Assembly: GCA_024276495.1 (NCBI GenBank) | Contig: JAJRXC010000061.1 | Coordinates: 28,870-92,869, forward strand | Reading direction: 5' to 3' | DNA: 64,000 nt | DNA from: Actinomycetes bacterium | Lineage (GTDB): Bacteria; Actinomycetota; Acidimicrobiia; Acidimicrobiales; Aldehydirespiratoraceae | Shown here: piece by piece, positions 36,695-46,773 of the stretch | Numbering within the stretch: position 1 is the first letter of the stretch | Layout: each line of letters begins with the position of its first letter | Program-made: the position numbers and the translations under genes | Notes under the pieces: model-generated | What the model was told of the DNA's origin: nothing | Seen by the model: only the letters and a program-made list of their open reading frames with translations | Databases searched by the model: none

Positions 36695-37419
36695 CCGAGG
36701 TGATCGGCCAGCGCGACCACATCGGGAAGTCGCCAGTGGGCGTGGCCGACGTGGTGGTCGAACGGGTCGAGTTGGACCACCGGCATTCCCGCAGCTCCCG
36801 CCCCCCGAACATCGGCGTGGACCGTGTCGCCGACATAGAGGGTGCGGGAGGCGTCGGTCCCGAGCGCCTCGAGGGCGGGGGCGAATATCCGCGGGTCGGG
36901 TTTGGCGACGCCGACGATGCCGGAGTCGACGATGGCCGCTACCTCCAGAAGCGGTCCGGGTCCCACCTGACAGAGCTCCAGATCGCGACATTGCTCCACC
37001 GCGGTGCCGTTGTTGTTGGTCACGACCGCCACGGGTCGGGTGGAGGCGATCCGGCCGAACGCCGCCGTGTTCTCCGGCAGCGTGTGAGACCAGATCGCGG
37101 CGGAGTCACCCGTCGCCCGCGCGTCGCGACGGGCGTCGATCGCGGTCCGCAACCCGGCGCCGGAAAGGCCGGCCGCGCCGAAGAACGCGGCGTCGTAGGC
37201 GGCCCACACCTCAGGATCCGACTCGTCGATGTCACCGACCGCGAGCCGTTCGGTGATCGCGGCGATCCCGGCGTAGTGGGCGCGGCGGGCCGCGGCGTCG
37301 TCGAGCTCGAGCGGCACACCGGCGCGAACCACGAGGGCGGAGATCGGCTCCGGTGCGGGGATCACGAAGACGCCACCCATGTCGAAGACGACCGCGTCGA
37401 TCAAGTCGGCGGAGATCAT
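36691..37419 (-). CDS. HAD superfamily hydrolase
   Basis: 242 residues. Nucleophile Asp in VVFDMGGVF, second motif VTNNNG, Lys in GVAKPDPRIF, and YVGDTVHADVRGAGAAGMPVVQLDP with the metal acids. A phosphatase-type HAD (subfamily IA-like); substrate unknown. ATG 37419 is used; another in-frame ATG 15 nt upstream exists. Situated between leuS and the YcaQ-like gene on the same strand. Confidence 0.88.
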   Translation of the reverse strand: MISADLIDAVVFDMGGVFVIPAPEPISALVVRAGVPLELDDAAARRAHYAGIAAITERLAVGDIDESDPEVWAAYDAAFFGAAGLSGAGLRTAIDARRDARATGDSAAIWSHTLPENTAAFGRIASTRPVAVVTNNNGTAVEQCRDLELCQVGPGPLLEVAAIVDSGIVGVAKPDPRIFAPALEALGTDASRTLYVGDTVHADVRGAGAAGMPVVQLDPFDHHVGHAHWRLPDVVALADHLG

Positions 37420-37454
37420 CGCCGGACCGTACACCGCGTCGACCGACGAGCCGA

Positions 37455-40310
37455 TCAGACGACCAGGTTCACCATCCGCGCCGGGACCACGATCGACTTC
37501 CGCAGTGTCTTCCCGTCGATGTGGGCCTGCACGTTCGGCTCGGCGAGCGCGGCAGCGATGACCGTGTCGTCGTCCGCATCGACCGCGACGAGGATCCGGG
37601 CCCGAACCTTTCCGTTGACCTGCACCGGCAACTCGACCGTGTCGTCCACCAGACAGTCGGGATCGGCGACCGGGAACTCGGCGCGAACGACGGAACCGGC
37701 GCCGCCCATCCGGCTCCAGAGCTCCTCGGCGACATGGGGGACCAGCGGCGACAGCATGCGCACCAGCGCGTCGGCCACCTCACGAGGCGTCGCCGCGTCC
37801 CGCTTGGTGAGCTCGTTGTTGAGCTCGGTGATCTTCGCGATGGCCGTGTTGAACCGCAGCGCGTCCATGTCGGCTCGCACCCCGTCGATCGTGCGGTGCA
37901 GCACGCGGCGGAGCTCGTCGTCGGCGGGTTCGTCGACGACCGACGACTCGCCGGATTCCTCGTCGACGAGGTTGCGCCACACCCGTTGCAGCAGCCGGTG
38001 GGAGCCGACGACCGAACGGGTCTCCCACGGCCGGTCCTGGTCGATCGGCCCCATCGACATCTCGTAGAGCCGAAGTGTGTCGGCGCCGTAGGCGGCGTAC
38101 ATGTCGTCGGGAGTGACCGAGTTCTTCAGCGACTTCCCCATCTTCCCGTAGGTCCGGGTCACGGGCTTTCCGTCGTGGGTGAACCCGCGGGCGGCATCAC
38201 CCTCCACCTCCTCGGCGCTCACGTAGAACCCGCGATCGTCCTGGAACGCGGCGGCCTGGATGTAGCCCTGGTTGATGAGCCGTTTGAACGGCTCGGGGCC
38301 CGACACGTGCCCGAGGTCGTAGAGGACCTTGTGCCAGAACCGGGCGTAGAGCAGGTGCAGCACGGCGTGTTCCACCCCACCGACATAGAGGTCGACGCCA
38401 CCGACCCGGCCCGGGTCGGGGTCGGTCATCCAGTACTTCTCGACGGCCGGATCGACCATCGCGGTCTCGTTGGTCGGGTCGAGATAGCGCAGGTAGTACC
38501 AACAAGATCCGGCCCATTGCGGCATCGTGTTGAGCTCGCGGCGATACGTGCGGGTGCCGTCACCGAGGTCGAGCTCGACCTCCCGCCACTGCGCGACCCG
38601 CCCGAGCGGTGGCTCCGGCTCGGAGTCCTCCCCGAGAGTTCGCGGCGCCCAGTCGATCAGGTCGGGGAGCACCACCGGCAGCTCGGATTCGGGAACCGCC
38701 CGCGGGAGGTCGTCGTCGCCGTAGACGATCGGGAACGGCTCACCCCAGTAGCGCTGCCGGCTGAAGAGCCAGTCCCGTAACTTGTAGGTGACCGTGCCCT
38801 CGCCCGTCCCCTGCGCCTCGAGCCACTCGATGATCGTCCGCTTGGCCTCGTCGACCTCGAGCCCGTCGAGGAAACCGGAGTTGATCGCCCGCCCGGCGCC
38901 GACATAGGCCCCGTCGCCGGGAATGGCGTCGTCGAACCCGTCGGGCGGCTGCACCGTACGGATGATCTCCAGACCGAACTCGACGGCGAACTCCCAATCG
39001 CGCTCGTCCTGGCCGGGCACGGCCATGATCGCGCCGGTGCCGTAGCCCATGAGGACGTAGTCGGAGATGAACACCGGGATCTCGCGACCGTCGACCGGGT
39101 TCACCACGTGGGCCCCGATGAACACACCGGTCTTGTCCTTGTCCTCCTGACGTTCCCGCTCCGTCCGGCCGGCGACGACCGCTCGATAGGCGGCGACCGC
39201 CTCGGCCGGCGTCGCGTGACCGCCCGTCCAGCGGGCGTCGGTGCCGTCGGGCCACTCGGCCATGGTGAGCTCGTCGACCAGTTGGTGTTCGGGGGCGAGC
39301 ACCATGTAGGTCGCCCCGAACAAGGTGTCGGGCCGGGTGGTGAACACCCGGATCGGTCCGCAGTCGTGTCCGGTGTCGAAGTCGACGAGCGCGCCCTCGC
39401 TGCGACCGATCCAGTTCCGCTGCATCGTCTTGATCGAGTCGGTCCAGTCGAGCAGGTCGAGATCGTCGAGCAGACGATCGGCGTAGGCGGTGATGCGCAT
39501 CATCCACTGACGGAGCGGACGCCGGAACACCGGATGGTTCCCCCGCTCGGACCGGCCGTCGGCGGTGATCTCCTCGTTGGCGAGCACGGTGCCGAGCCCC
39601 GGGCACCAGTTGACGGGCGCGTCGTCGACATAGGCGAGGCGGTACTGCGACAGGATCGCCCGCCGCGCCGACTCGTCGGCGCTCTTCCAGTCCTCCCCGC
39701 CCCGGGGGACGCGGGTGCCGGCCTCGAGCTCGGCGACCAACTCGGCGATGGGCCGGCCGACGCCGCGGTCCTCGTCGAACCACGCATCGAAGAGCTGCAG
39801 GAAGATCCACTGGGTCCAGCGGTAGAACCCGACATCGGTGGTGGCGACGCTTCGTCGTTCGTCGTGCCCGAGACCGAGGCGATCGAGCTGACGGGTCATG
39901 TTGGCGATGTTCTTCTCGGTGTTGACCCGCGGGTGCTCGCCGGTCTGACGGGCGTGCTCCTCTGCCGGAAGCCCGAACGCGTCGAACCCCATCGCGTGGA
40001 GCACGTTGTAGCCGGTCATGCGTTTGAAACGGGCATAGACGTCGGTCGCGATGAAGCCGAGCGGATGTCCGACGTGCAGCCCCGTACCCGAGGGGTACGG
40101 GAACATGTCCATGACGAACAGCTTCGGCCGCTCGACCAGACCGAACGGGTCCTCCGACAGCAGACCGACCGGGTTCGGCGCGTGATAGGTGCCGTCGGCC
40201 CGCCAACTCGCCTGCCATCGGGTCTCGATCTCGTCGGCGAGACCGGCGTTGTAGCGATGACGGGGGAGCTCATCGCCACCGGCGGACGAGGGCAGGGATT
40301 CGGCAGGCAT
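37455..40310 (-). CDS. leuS: leucyl-tRNA synthetase
   Basis: 951 residues, full length. HIGH-type motif [13 protein letters not shown], the editing domain with the usual T-rich loop ([20 protein letters not shown]) and [21 protein letters not shown], then [12 protein letters not shown] and the [10 protein letters not shown] form of KMSKS. ATG 40310 follows TAGTCT by 7 nt. An in-frame upstream extension is improbable. Confidence 0.97.
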   Translation of the reverse strand: MPAESLPSSAGGDELPRHRYNAGLADEIETRWQASWRADGTYHAPNPVGLLSEDPFGLVERPKLFVMDMFPYPSGTGLHVGHPLGFIATDVYARFKRMTGYNVLHAMGFDAFGLPAEEHARQTGEHPRVNTEKNIANMTRQLDRLGLGHDERRSVATTDVGFYRWTQWIFLQLFDAWFDEDRGVGRPIAELVAELEAGTRVPRGGEDWKSADESARRAILSQYRLAYVDDAPVNWCPGLGTVLANEEITADGRSERGNHPVFRRPLRQWMMRITAYADRLLDDLDLLDWTDSIKTMQRNWIGRSEGALVDFDTGHDCGPIRVFTTRPDTLFGATYMVLAPEHQLVDELTMAEWPDGTDARWTGGHATPAEAVAAYRAVVAGRTERERQEDKDKTGVFIGAHVVNPVDGREIPVFISDYVLMGYGTGAIMAVPGQDERDWEFAVEFGLEIIRTVQPPDGFDDAIPGDGAYVGAGRAINSGFLDGLEVDEAKRTIIEWLEAQGTGEGTVTYKLRDWLFSRQRYWGEPFPIVYGDDDLPRAVPESELPVVLPDLIDWAPRTLGEDSEPEPPLGRVAQWREVELDLGDGTRTYRRELNTMPQWAGSCWYYLRYLDPTNETAMVDPAVEKYWMTDPDPGRVGGVDLYVGGVEHAVLHLLYARFWHKVLYDLGHVSGPEPFKRLINQGYIQAAAFQDDRGFYVSAEEVEGDAARGFTHDGKPVTRTYGKMGKSLKNSVTPDDMYAAYGADTLRLYEMSMGPIDQDRPWETRSVVGSHRLLQRVWRNLVDEESGESSVVDEPADDELRRVLHRTIDGVRADMDALRFNTAIAKITELNNELTKRDAATPREVADALVRMLSPLVPHVAEELWSRMGGAGSVVRAEFPVADPDCLVDDTVELPVQVNGKVRARILVAVDADDDTVIAAALAEPNVQAHIDGKTLRKSIVVPARMVNLVV

Positions 40311-40347
40311 GGCGGCCAGACTAGGGACTCCGATGCGCCACGGCGCA

Positions 40348-40371
40348 CATGATCGGGCCCATGATCGGGCC
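40348..40371. repeat. two tandem 12-bp direct repeats upstream of the corrinoid operon
   Basis: CATGATCGGGCC occurs twice head-to-tail (40348-40359, 40360-40371) in the 175-bp divergent gap between leuS and the corrinoid gene. A related ACGATCG follows. The repeats could be a regulator binding site; they could also be chance in GC-rich DNA. Confidence 0.55.
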
Positions 40372-40485
40372 ACACGATCGACGGCCGGTCGGGCACGCCC
40401 ACGCCACGACGGCGAGTCGATGCCGTCGCGTTTCGAGATACCGTACGGCACCACGATGCGGGACGCCGCACGCAGCGAGGGAACC

Positions 40486-41223
40486 ATGTCCGAACAACCA
40501 GCGCCGGAAGAGTCGGTGTCGGAGCAACCAGTGCCCGAGGGCGACGACGACCTCGACCTCGACGCGCTGAACGACGAGGATCTCACCGCCCAGATGCACG
40601 ACGACCTCTACGACGGTCTCGCCGACGAGATCGCCGAGGGCACCAACATCTTGCTCGGCCGGGGATGGAGTGCCGACAAGGTCCTCAACGACGCACTGGT
40701 CGAGGGCATGCGCATCGTCGGCATCGACTTTCGCGACGGCATCCTGTTCGTGCCCGAGGTGCTGCTCGCCGCCAACGCGATGAAGGCGGGCATGGCCATC
40801 CTCCGGCCCCTGCTCGCCGAGACCGGCGCCCAGCCGATCGGGACGGTGATCATCGGCACGGTGAAGGGCGACATCCACGACATCGGGAAGAACCTCGTCG
40901 CGATGATGCTCGAAGGGGCCGGCTTCGAGGTCTTCAATCTGGGCATCAACACCGACGTCGACGAGTTTCTCGCCGCGATCGACGCCCACCAGCCCGACAT
41001 CATCGGCATGTCGGCCCTTCTCACCACGACGATGCCCTACATGAAGGTGGTCATCGACACGCTGGTCGAGAAGGGGATGCGAGACGACTACATCGTCATG
41101 GTCGGCGGCGCGCCGCTCAACGAGGAGTTCGCCGAAGCCATCGGCGCCGACGCCTACTGCCGCGACGCGGCCGTCGCCGCGGAGACGGCCTCGGCGCTCG
41201 TCGCGGCGCGACGGGTGGCATGA
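40486..41223 (+). CDS. corrinoid (B12-binding) methyltransferase carrier protein, MttC/MtgC-like
   Basis: 245 residues. An N-terminal low-complexity leader with repeated SEQPxPE, then the helical cap (about 40-110) and the Rossmann B12 domain with DxHxxG (D129, H131, G134 in [10 protein letters not shown]), followed by [14 protein letters not shown] and VGGAP. It carries methyl-Co between a methyltransferase and the pterin enzyme. ATG 40486 has GAGGG 4 nt before it. First gene of the cluster; its stop overlaps the next ATG (ATGA). Confidence 0.92.
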   Translation: MSEQPAPEESVSEQPVPEGDDDLDLDALNDEDLTAQMHDDLYDGLADEIAEGTNILLGRGWSADKVLNDALVEGMRIVGIDFRDGILFVPEVLLAANAMKAGMAILRPLLAETGAQPIGTVIIGTVKGDIHDIGKNLVAMMLEGAGFEVFNLGINTDVDEFLAAIDAHQPDIIGMSALLTTTMPYMKVVIDTLVEKGMRDDYIVMVGGAPLNEEFAEAIGADAYCRDAAVAAETASALVAARRVA

Positions 41224-41867
41224 ACGGCGCGGCAGCCCGGGCCGCCACGCCGCCCCGCGTCCTGATCCTCGCCTGTGGCGCGCTGGCCCGGGAGATCCGC
41301 GACATCGCCCGGCTGCACGAGCTCGGCAACGTCACCCTCGAATGTCTCCCCGCCTCGTTGCACATGACCCCGGACCGAATCCCCGATGCCGTCCGCGCGC
41401 GACTGCGCCGGGCCCGCGGCCGCTACGACCGCATCCTCGTGGGCTACGCGGACTGTGGCACCGCCGGCCGGCTCGTCGACGTCTGCGAGGAGATGAGCGC
41501 CGACACCCCGACCGAGATGATGCCGGGCGCCCACTGCTACCAGTTCTTCGCGGGCGCCGAGGCCTTCACCGAGATGCACGACGACGACCCGACCGCCTTC
41601 TACCTGACCGACTATCTCGTGACCCACTTCGACCGGCTCGTCATCGGCGGGCTCGGCATCGCCGATCATCCGGAGCTGCGGGCCGTCTACTTCGCGAACT
41701 ACACGAAGATCGTGCATCTCGCCCAGACCGACGACGCGACGCTCGACCGGAGGGCTCGCGCCGCGGCCGATCGACTCGGACTCGACTACGTGCGCCGTCG
41801 CACCGGCTACGGCGAGCTGGAGTCCGAGGTCGTGCGGGTCGCGCGTCGCCAGGAGATCGACGTATGA
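41220..41867 (+). CDS. DUF1638 family protein
   Basis: 215 residues. Conserved LILACGALAREI opening, LPASLHMTPDRIPDAV, VGYADCGTAG, and PGAHCYQFFAG with several Cys that could bind a metal or cofactor. DUF1638 genes recur beside MttB-type methyltransferases in alphaproteobacteria and actinobacteria; function unknown. It overlaps both neighbours by 4 nt, implying tight translational coupling in the corrinoid cluster. Confidence 0.88.
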   Translation: MNGAAARAATPPRVLILACGALAREIRDIARLHELGNVTLECLPASLHMTPDRIPDAVRARLRRARGRYDRILVGYADCGTAGRLVDVCEEMSADTPTEMMPGAHCYQFFAGAEAFTEMHDDDPTAFYLTDYLVTHFDRLVIGGLGIADHPELRAVYFANYTKIVHLAQTDDATLDRRARAAADRLGLDYVRRRTGYGELESEVVRVARRQEIDV

Positions 41868-42244
41868 CCCGCGCGGGTCGGCGACGGGCCCGAGGAGGCC
41901 CCGGCCTCGTCGTCATCCACTGGCGCGACATCCCCGCCCAGGTCAGCGGCACCAGTCCCGGCGGGCACACCGAGAAGGTGCTGCTCGAACCGCGCTTCCA
42001 ACACGCCATCGACCGCGCCGCCCATGTCGCCGGCCTCACCGACACCGACGACTATGTCGCCCAGTGGCGCCGGGTCGACCACACCGACGGCGTCGACGAC
42101 GACATCGCGGCCGCGGCGAGGGCCGCGGCCGACCGCATCCATCGCGAGTACCCCCGCGAACGACTCGAAGCGCTCGTCGCCTCGGGCGGGCTCGCCCCGA
42201 TCGACCAGACCGCGACCGACCGGACCGTCGGCGACCAACAGTGA
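41864..42244 (+). CDS. 'virulence factor' family small protein of the corrinoid cluster
   Basis: 126 residues. GPGLVVIHWRDIPAQVSG near the N-terminus and a helix-rich rest (EPRFQHAIDRAAHVAGLTDTDDYVAQWRR) match the PF13769-type family found next to DUF1638 and MttB genes. The name is historical; no link to virulence is implied. Arg-rich first 11 residues. Function unknown, perhaps a scaffold or activator. Confidence 0.78.
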   Translation: MTRAGRRRARGGPGLVVIHWRDIPAQVSGTSPGGHTEKVLLEPRFQHAIDRAAHVAGLTDTDDYVAQWRRVDHTDGVDDDIAAAARAAADRIHREYPRERLEALVASGGLAPIDQTATDRTVGDQQ

Positions 42245-42254
42245 GTGAGAACCA

Positions 42255-43163
42255 GTGACCGAGACCGTGATCAGCTCCGCGACCAAAGAGGTCGTGATCG
42301 GCTTCGACCGGCCGTTCGTCATGATCGGCGAACGCATCAACCCGACCGGGCGAAAGTTGCTCGCCGAAGAGATGAAGAACGGCGACTTCAGTCGGGTCCA
42401 AGCCGACGCGATCGCCCAGGTCGAAGCCGGCGCCCAGATGCTCGACGTCAACGCCGGCATTCCCCTCGCCGACGAACCGGCGTTGCTGGCCGAGGCCATC
42501 AAGCTCGTGCAGTCGGTGACCGACGTGCCCCTCTCGATCGACTCCTCGATCATCGAGGCCCTCGAGGCCGGCATCGCCGTGTACCAGGGCAAGCCGCTGA
42601 TCAACTCGGTGACCGGCGAGAACGAGGTGATGGAACGGGTGCTCCCGCTGGTGGCCAAGCACGGCGCCGCGGTCGTCGCGATCTCGAATGACGAGACCGG
42701 GATCAGTGAGGACCCCGACGTGCGATTCGAGGTCGCGAAGAAGATCGTGCACGCCGCCGCCGACCACGGCATCGCCCGAAGTGATGTCGTCGTCGATCCG
42801 CTCGTGATGCCGATCGGGGCGATGGGCACGGCCGGTCGTCAGGTCTTCGCCCTCGTGCGCCGTCTCCGCGAGGAGTTGGGCGTCAACACCACCTGCGGGG
42901 CCTCCAATGTCAGCTTCGGGCTCCCCAACCGACACGCGATCACCGGGACGTTCCTCTCGATGGCGATCGCGTCCGGCATGCCCTCTGCGATCATCAGCCC
43001 CATGCACGCGGAGGTGCAGACCGCGATCATGGCGGCCGATGTCCTCGCCGGTCACGACCAGGACTGCCGATCATGGATCCAGGAGTACCGAGATCCCAAC
43101 GCCGGTGGCGGCGAGGGTGGGGCCCGACGGCGAGGCGGTCGGCGTCGCGGCAACGCGAGCTGA
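42255..43163 (+). CDS. methyltetrahydrofolate:corrinoid methyltransferase (MtgA/AcsE-like)
   Basis: 302 residues. A dihydropteroate-synthase-like TIM barrel: MIGERINPTGRKLLAEEM, AGAQMLDVNAGIP, LSIDSSIIEALEAG, LINSVTGE and CGASNVSFGLPNR, all typical of pterin methyltransferases. It moves the methyl group from methyl-Co(III) corrinoid to tetrahydrofolate (or back). A Gly/Arg-rich tail (EGGARRRGGRRRG) ends the protein. Fifth-last gene of the cluster; GTG start 10 nt after the previous stop. Confidence 0.92.
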   Translation: MTETVISSATKEVVIGFDRPFVMIGERINPTGRKLLAEEMKNGDFSRVQADAIAQVEAGAQMLDVNAGIPLADEPALLAEAIKLVQSVTDVPLSIDSSIIEALEAGIAVYQGKPLINSVTGENEVMERVLPLVAKHGAAVVAISNDETGISEDPDVRFEVAKKIVHAAADHGIARSDVVVDPLVMPIGAMGTAGRQVFALVRRLREELGVNTTCGASNVSFGLPNRHAITGTFLSMAIASGMPSAIISPMHAEVQTAIMAADVLAGHDQDCRSWIQEYRDPNAGGGEGGARRRGGRRRGNAS

Positions 43164-43174
43164 CCCGAGGCGAC

Positions 43175-45220
43175 ATGACGGCCGACGCTGCGACGGTGAT
43201 CTTCACCCCTTCGGGGGCGCAGGCCCACGTGCCGATCGGAACCACGCTGCTCGACGCGGCCCGCCTGGTCGCCGTCGACATCGACTCGACGTGTGGCGGA
43301 CGCGGCCTGTGCGGCCGTTGCCAGGTCGCGCCCTCGTTCGGGGAGTTCAGCAAATGGGAGGTCACCTCCACCGAGACCGCCGTCAGCGTCGCCACCTCGA
43401 CGGAGACCGGGTACCGCGGCCGGCGACCGCTGACGAGCGGCAACCGGCTCGGCTGCCAGGCCCGCGTCCACGGTGACCTGGTCGTCGATGTCCCACCCGA
43501 GAGCCAGGTCCATCGGCCGGTGGTTCGCAAGTCCGTCGACCTCACCGGCTTGACCCTCGATCCGCTGATCACCGCCCGCTACGTCGAGCTGGCGGTGCTC
43601 GAGTTGGGCGATGAACAAACCGATGCCGAGGTGCTGGCCGATGCCCTCCTCGCCGACTGGGGAATCGAGGCGCGCCGGGTCGATGCCCGCGCCCTCCCCG
43701 ACCTCCAGCGGGCGATTCGGGAGGGGAAGCGAGCGGTCACCGCGATCGTCCACGCCGACGGCACGGTGCTCGCCGTCCGCCCCGGCTTCGACGAGACGAT
43801 CTACGGCATCGCGATCGACGTGGGGTCGACGACGATCGCCGGCTACCTCGTCGACCTCGCGACCGGCGAGGTCGTCGTCGACACCGGCGCGATGAACCCG
43901 CAGATCCGATTCGGCGAGGATCTCATGAGTCGGGTCTCGTACGTGATGATGAACCCGGGCGGGGAACACGACCTCACCGCCGCGGTCCGCGGCGCGCTCG
44001 ACGCGATCGTCGACGATTTCGCGGCCGAGCTCGATGCCGGCACCGACGAGCTCCGCCGTCGCATCCACGACGTCGTCCTCGTCGGCAACCCTGTGATGCA
44101 TCACCTCCTGCTCGGCATCGACCCCACACCGCTCGGCGCCGCCCCGTTCACCCTGACCGTCGGCGCCCCCGTCGATCTCCGGGCCGACGAGCTCGACCTC
44201 GATCTCCGTTTCGCGCGGGCCCATGTCGGGCCGTGCATCGCCGGCCACGTCGGCGCCGACGCGGCCGCCGCCACCCTCAACGAAGGGACCCATCGCAGCA
44301 CCGTCCCCCAGTTGCTGGTCGACGTGGGGACCAACGCCGAGATCGTGCTCGGGACCGACACCGCGACCTACGCGGCATCCTCCCCGACCGGTCCCGCCTT
44401 CGAAGGCGCGCAGATCTCGTGTGGCATACGGGCAACGGCCGGAGCGATCGAGCGGGTTCGCATCGACCGCCGAACGCTCGAGCCCCGCTACAAGGTGATC
44501 GGGTCGGAGCTCTGGAGCGACGATCCGGCCTTCGCCGACGACACCCGCTCACTCGACATCGCCGGCCTCTGTGGGTCGGCCATCATCGAGGTCATCGGGG
44601 AGATGTACCTCGCCGGGGTCTGCGACCACAACGGCGTCGTCCAGGGATCACTCGTCGAACGAACGGCCCGGGTGCAGCCCGACGAGCGCACGTTTCGCTA
44701 CGTGATCAGGGCCGCCGACGGCGACCGGCCCGAGCTGGCCATCACCCAAAACGACGTTCGCCAGATCCAATTGGCCGGATCGGCCCTGCGAGCCGGGATC
44801 GACCTCCTGATGGAACACGCGAACATCGACGAGGTCCACGACGTTCGCCTCGCGGGCGCGTTCGGCGCCCACATCGATCCTTTCTACGCCCTGGTGCTCG
44901 GGCTGGTGCCGGACTGCCCGGTCGACGGGGTCCGCGCCGTCGGCAACTCCTCCGGAGCCGGAGCGATCCGCATGCTCGTCTCGGCCGAGCAGCGCCGGGA
45001 GGTCGCCCGGCTCGTACAGTCGATCGAGAAGATCGAAACCGCGACCGAACCACGTTTTCAGGACCTCTTCGTCGCGGCGATGGCCTTCCCCCACGACACT
45101 GCGCCCACGCCGCACCTCGCCGAACTGGTCGAGCTCCCACCCCGAACCGCCTCGTCCGCCGACGGGCGCCCCCGCCGCCGCCGACGTGCCGGCGCCACCC
45201 GGCCGGAGCAGACCGGGTGA
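43175..45220 (+). CDS. corrinoid activation protein (RACo/ASKHA, DUF4445) with 2Fe-2S domain
   Basis: 681 residues. An N-terminal ferredoxin-like domain with C40, C46, C49 and a fourth Cys near 95 (LGCQARV), a linker, then the ASKHA domain: GIAIDVGSTTIAGYLVDL, HDVVLVGNPVMHHLLLG, LLVDVGTNAEIVLG. This is the reductive activator that uses ATP to restore Co(II) to Co(I) in corrinoid proteins. The stop overlaps the MttB homologue's GTG by 4 nt. Confidence 0.92.
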   Translation: MTADAATVIFTPSGAQAHVPIGTTLLDAARLVAVDIDSTCGGRGLCGRCQVAPSFGEFSKWEVTSTETAVSVATSTETGYRGRRPLTSGNRLGCQARVHGDLVVDVPPESQVHRPVVRKSVDLTGLTLDPLITARYVELAVLELGDEQTDAEVLADALLADWGIEARRVDARALPDLQRAIREGKRAVTAIVHADGTVLAVRPGFDETIYGIAIDVGSTTIAGYLVDLATGEVVVDTGAMNPQIRFGEDLMSRVSYVMMNPGGEHDLTAAVRGALDAIVDDFAAELDAGTDELRRRIHDVVLVGNPVMHHLLLGIDPTPLGAAPFTLTVGAPVDLRADELDLDLRFARAHVGPCIAGHVGADAAAATLNEGTHRSTVPQLLVDVGTNAEIVLGTDTATYAASSPTGPAFEGAQISCGIRATAGAIERVRIDRRTLEPRYKVIGSELWSDDPAFADDTRSLDIAGLCGSAIIEVIGEMYLAGVCDHNGVVQGSLVERTARVQPDERTFRYVIRAADGDRPELAITQNDVRQIQLAGSALRAGIDLLMEHANIDEVHDVRLAGAFGAHIDPFYALVLGLVPDCPVDGVRAVGNSSGAGAIRMLVSAEQRREVARLVQSIEKIETATEPRFQDLFVAAMAFPHDTAPTPHLAELVELPPRTASSADGRPRRRRRAGATRPEQTG

Positions 45221-46743
45221 ACGACTCGACCCGCCGCGGGGGCCGGGCGGCCCGGCGAGCGGCCCGGGCCGAGCGGTCGAGCGAGACGGCGGCCTACCTG
45301 ACGCGCACATTGGCACCGGTGGAGATGCTCGACGAGGAGGGCCTCGTCCGGATCGAGGAGAACGCCGACACGATCCTCGCCGAGATCGGCATCGCGTTCC
45401 AGGGGACCCCCACCGCCCTCGAACGCTGGCGCGAGGCCGGCGCCGATGTCGACGGCGAGTTGGTCCGCTTTCCGCGGGGGATGTGTCGCGAGCTGGTGCG
45501 GGCCTCGGCCCCGAGGAGCTTCGTCCAACATGCCCGCAACCCGGCCCGCAGCGTGAAGATCGGGGAGAACTGCACCGTGTTCGCCCCCACGTACGGCTCG
45601 CCGTTCGTGATGGACCTCGACCACGGCCGCCGCTACGCCACCCTCGCCGACTTCGAGAACGCGGTCCGGCTCACCTATCGCCTCCCCCACCTGCACCATT
45701 CGGGCGGCACGGTGTGCGAACCCGTCGACGTTCCGGTCGACACCCGCCACCTCGACATGGTCTACGCCCACATCAAGTACAGCGACAAACCGTTCATGGG
45801 CTCCGTCACCTCACGCGAACGGGCCCGCGACTCGATCGAGCTCTCGCGGCTCGCGTTCGGAGGCGACCTCGAGGGCCGCACCGTGCTGATCTCGCTGATC
45901 AACGCGTCGTCGCCGCTCCGCTGGGACGCGACGATGCTCGGCGCGGCCACCGAGTACGTCCGGGCCAACCAGGCCGTCATCATCTCGCCGTTCATCCTCG
46001 CCGGCGCGATGTCGCCGGTCACGGTGGCCGGCCTCGCCGCCCAGGCCCTCGCCGAGGCGCTGTCGGGGATGGCGTACTGTCAGCTCGTCCGGCCGGGCGC
46101 GCCGGTCGTCTTCGGCACCTTCGCATCCTCCATGTCGATGGCCAGCGGTGCGCCCACCTTCGGAACGCCCGAAGCCGGCCAGGCGATCCACCTCATGGCG
46201 GCGCTCGCCCGACGGGTCGGTGTGCCGTTCCGGTCGGGCGGTCAGCTCACCTCCTCGAAGCATCCCGACGCCCAGGCTGCCTACGAGTCGGCGTCGACCC
46301 TGCTGCCGACCGTCGCGGCCGGCGTCAACTTCGTCCTCCACGCGGCGGGTTGGCAGGAAGGCGGCCTCACCCTCGGGTTCGAGAAGCTCGTGATGGATGC
46401 CGATCAGCTCGGGATGATGAGCGTCTACGCGAAGGGGATCGACCTGTCGGAGAACGGCCAGGCGATGGAGGCGTTTCGCACCAACCCCCACGGCGACCAC
46501 TTCCTCGGCAACGCCCACACCCTGGCCAACTTCGAGACGGCGTTCCATCGTTCGACGGTCGCCGACAACAACAGCTTCGAGCAGTGGGAGGCAGAGGGGA
46601 GCCGAACCGCGGCGATGCGGGCGAACGCCCAGTGGAAGGAGATGCTCGCGTCCTACGAGCCTCCACCACTCGACGACGCGGTCGACGAGGCGCTCGTCGA
46701 GTTCATCGAGCGCCGCCGGGCCGAGCGGTCCGCCGGCGACTGA
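45217..46743 (+). CDS. MttB-family methyltransferase, non-pyrrolysine
   Basis: 508 residues. Family landmarks: LVRIEENADTILAEIGI, GMCRELVRASAPRSFVQHARNP, FAPTYGSPFVMDLD, HHSGGTVCEPVDVPVDTRHLDM and GTPEAGQAIHL. The frame runs full length with no in-frame TAG, so unlike archaeal MttB it lacks pyrrolysine and resembles the glycine betaine-type MtgB group. It moves a methyl group from a quaternary amine to the corrinoid protein. Last plus-strand gene of the cluster. Confidence 0.88.
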   Translation: MNDSTRRGGRAARRAARAERSSETAAYLTRTLAPVEMLDEEGLVRIEENADTILAEIGIAFQGTPTALERWREAGADVDGELVRFPRGMCRELVRASAPRSFVQHARNPARSVKIGENCTVFAPTYGSPFVMDLDHGRRYATLADFENAVRLTYRLPHLHHSGGTVCEPVDVPVDTRHLDMVYAHIKYSDKPFMGSVTSRERARDSIELSRLAFGGDLEGRTVLISLINASSPLRWDATMLGAATEYVRANQAVIISPFILAGAMSPVTVAGLAAQALAEALSGMAYCQLVRPGAPVVFGTFASSMSMASGAPTFGTPEAGQAIHLMAALARRVGVPFRSGGQLTSSKHPDAQAAYESASTLLPTVAAGVNFVLHAAGWQEGGLTLGFEKLVMDADQLGMMSVYAKGIDLSENGQAMEAFRTNPHGDHFLGNAHTLANFETAFHRSTVADNNSFEQWEAEGSRTAAMRANAQWKEMLASYEPPPLDDAVDEALVEFIERRRAERSAGD

Positions 46744-46773
46744 AGGACCGGTCGACCGCGCCACCACGCGGGT

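Noticed and set aside
39108..40352. Plus-strand ORF of 414 codons inside leuS
   Set aside because: Antisense shadow of a gene with clear synthetase motifs.
45217..46743. Pyrrolysine-containing MttB
   Set aside because: No in-frame TAG occurs; the full length reads through with sense codons.
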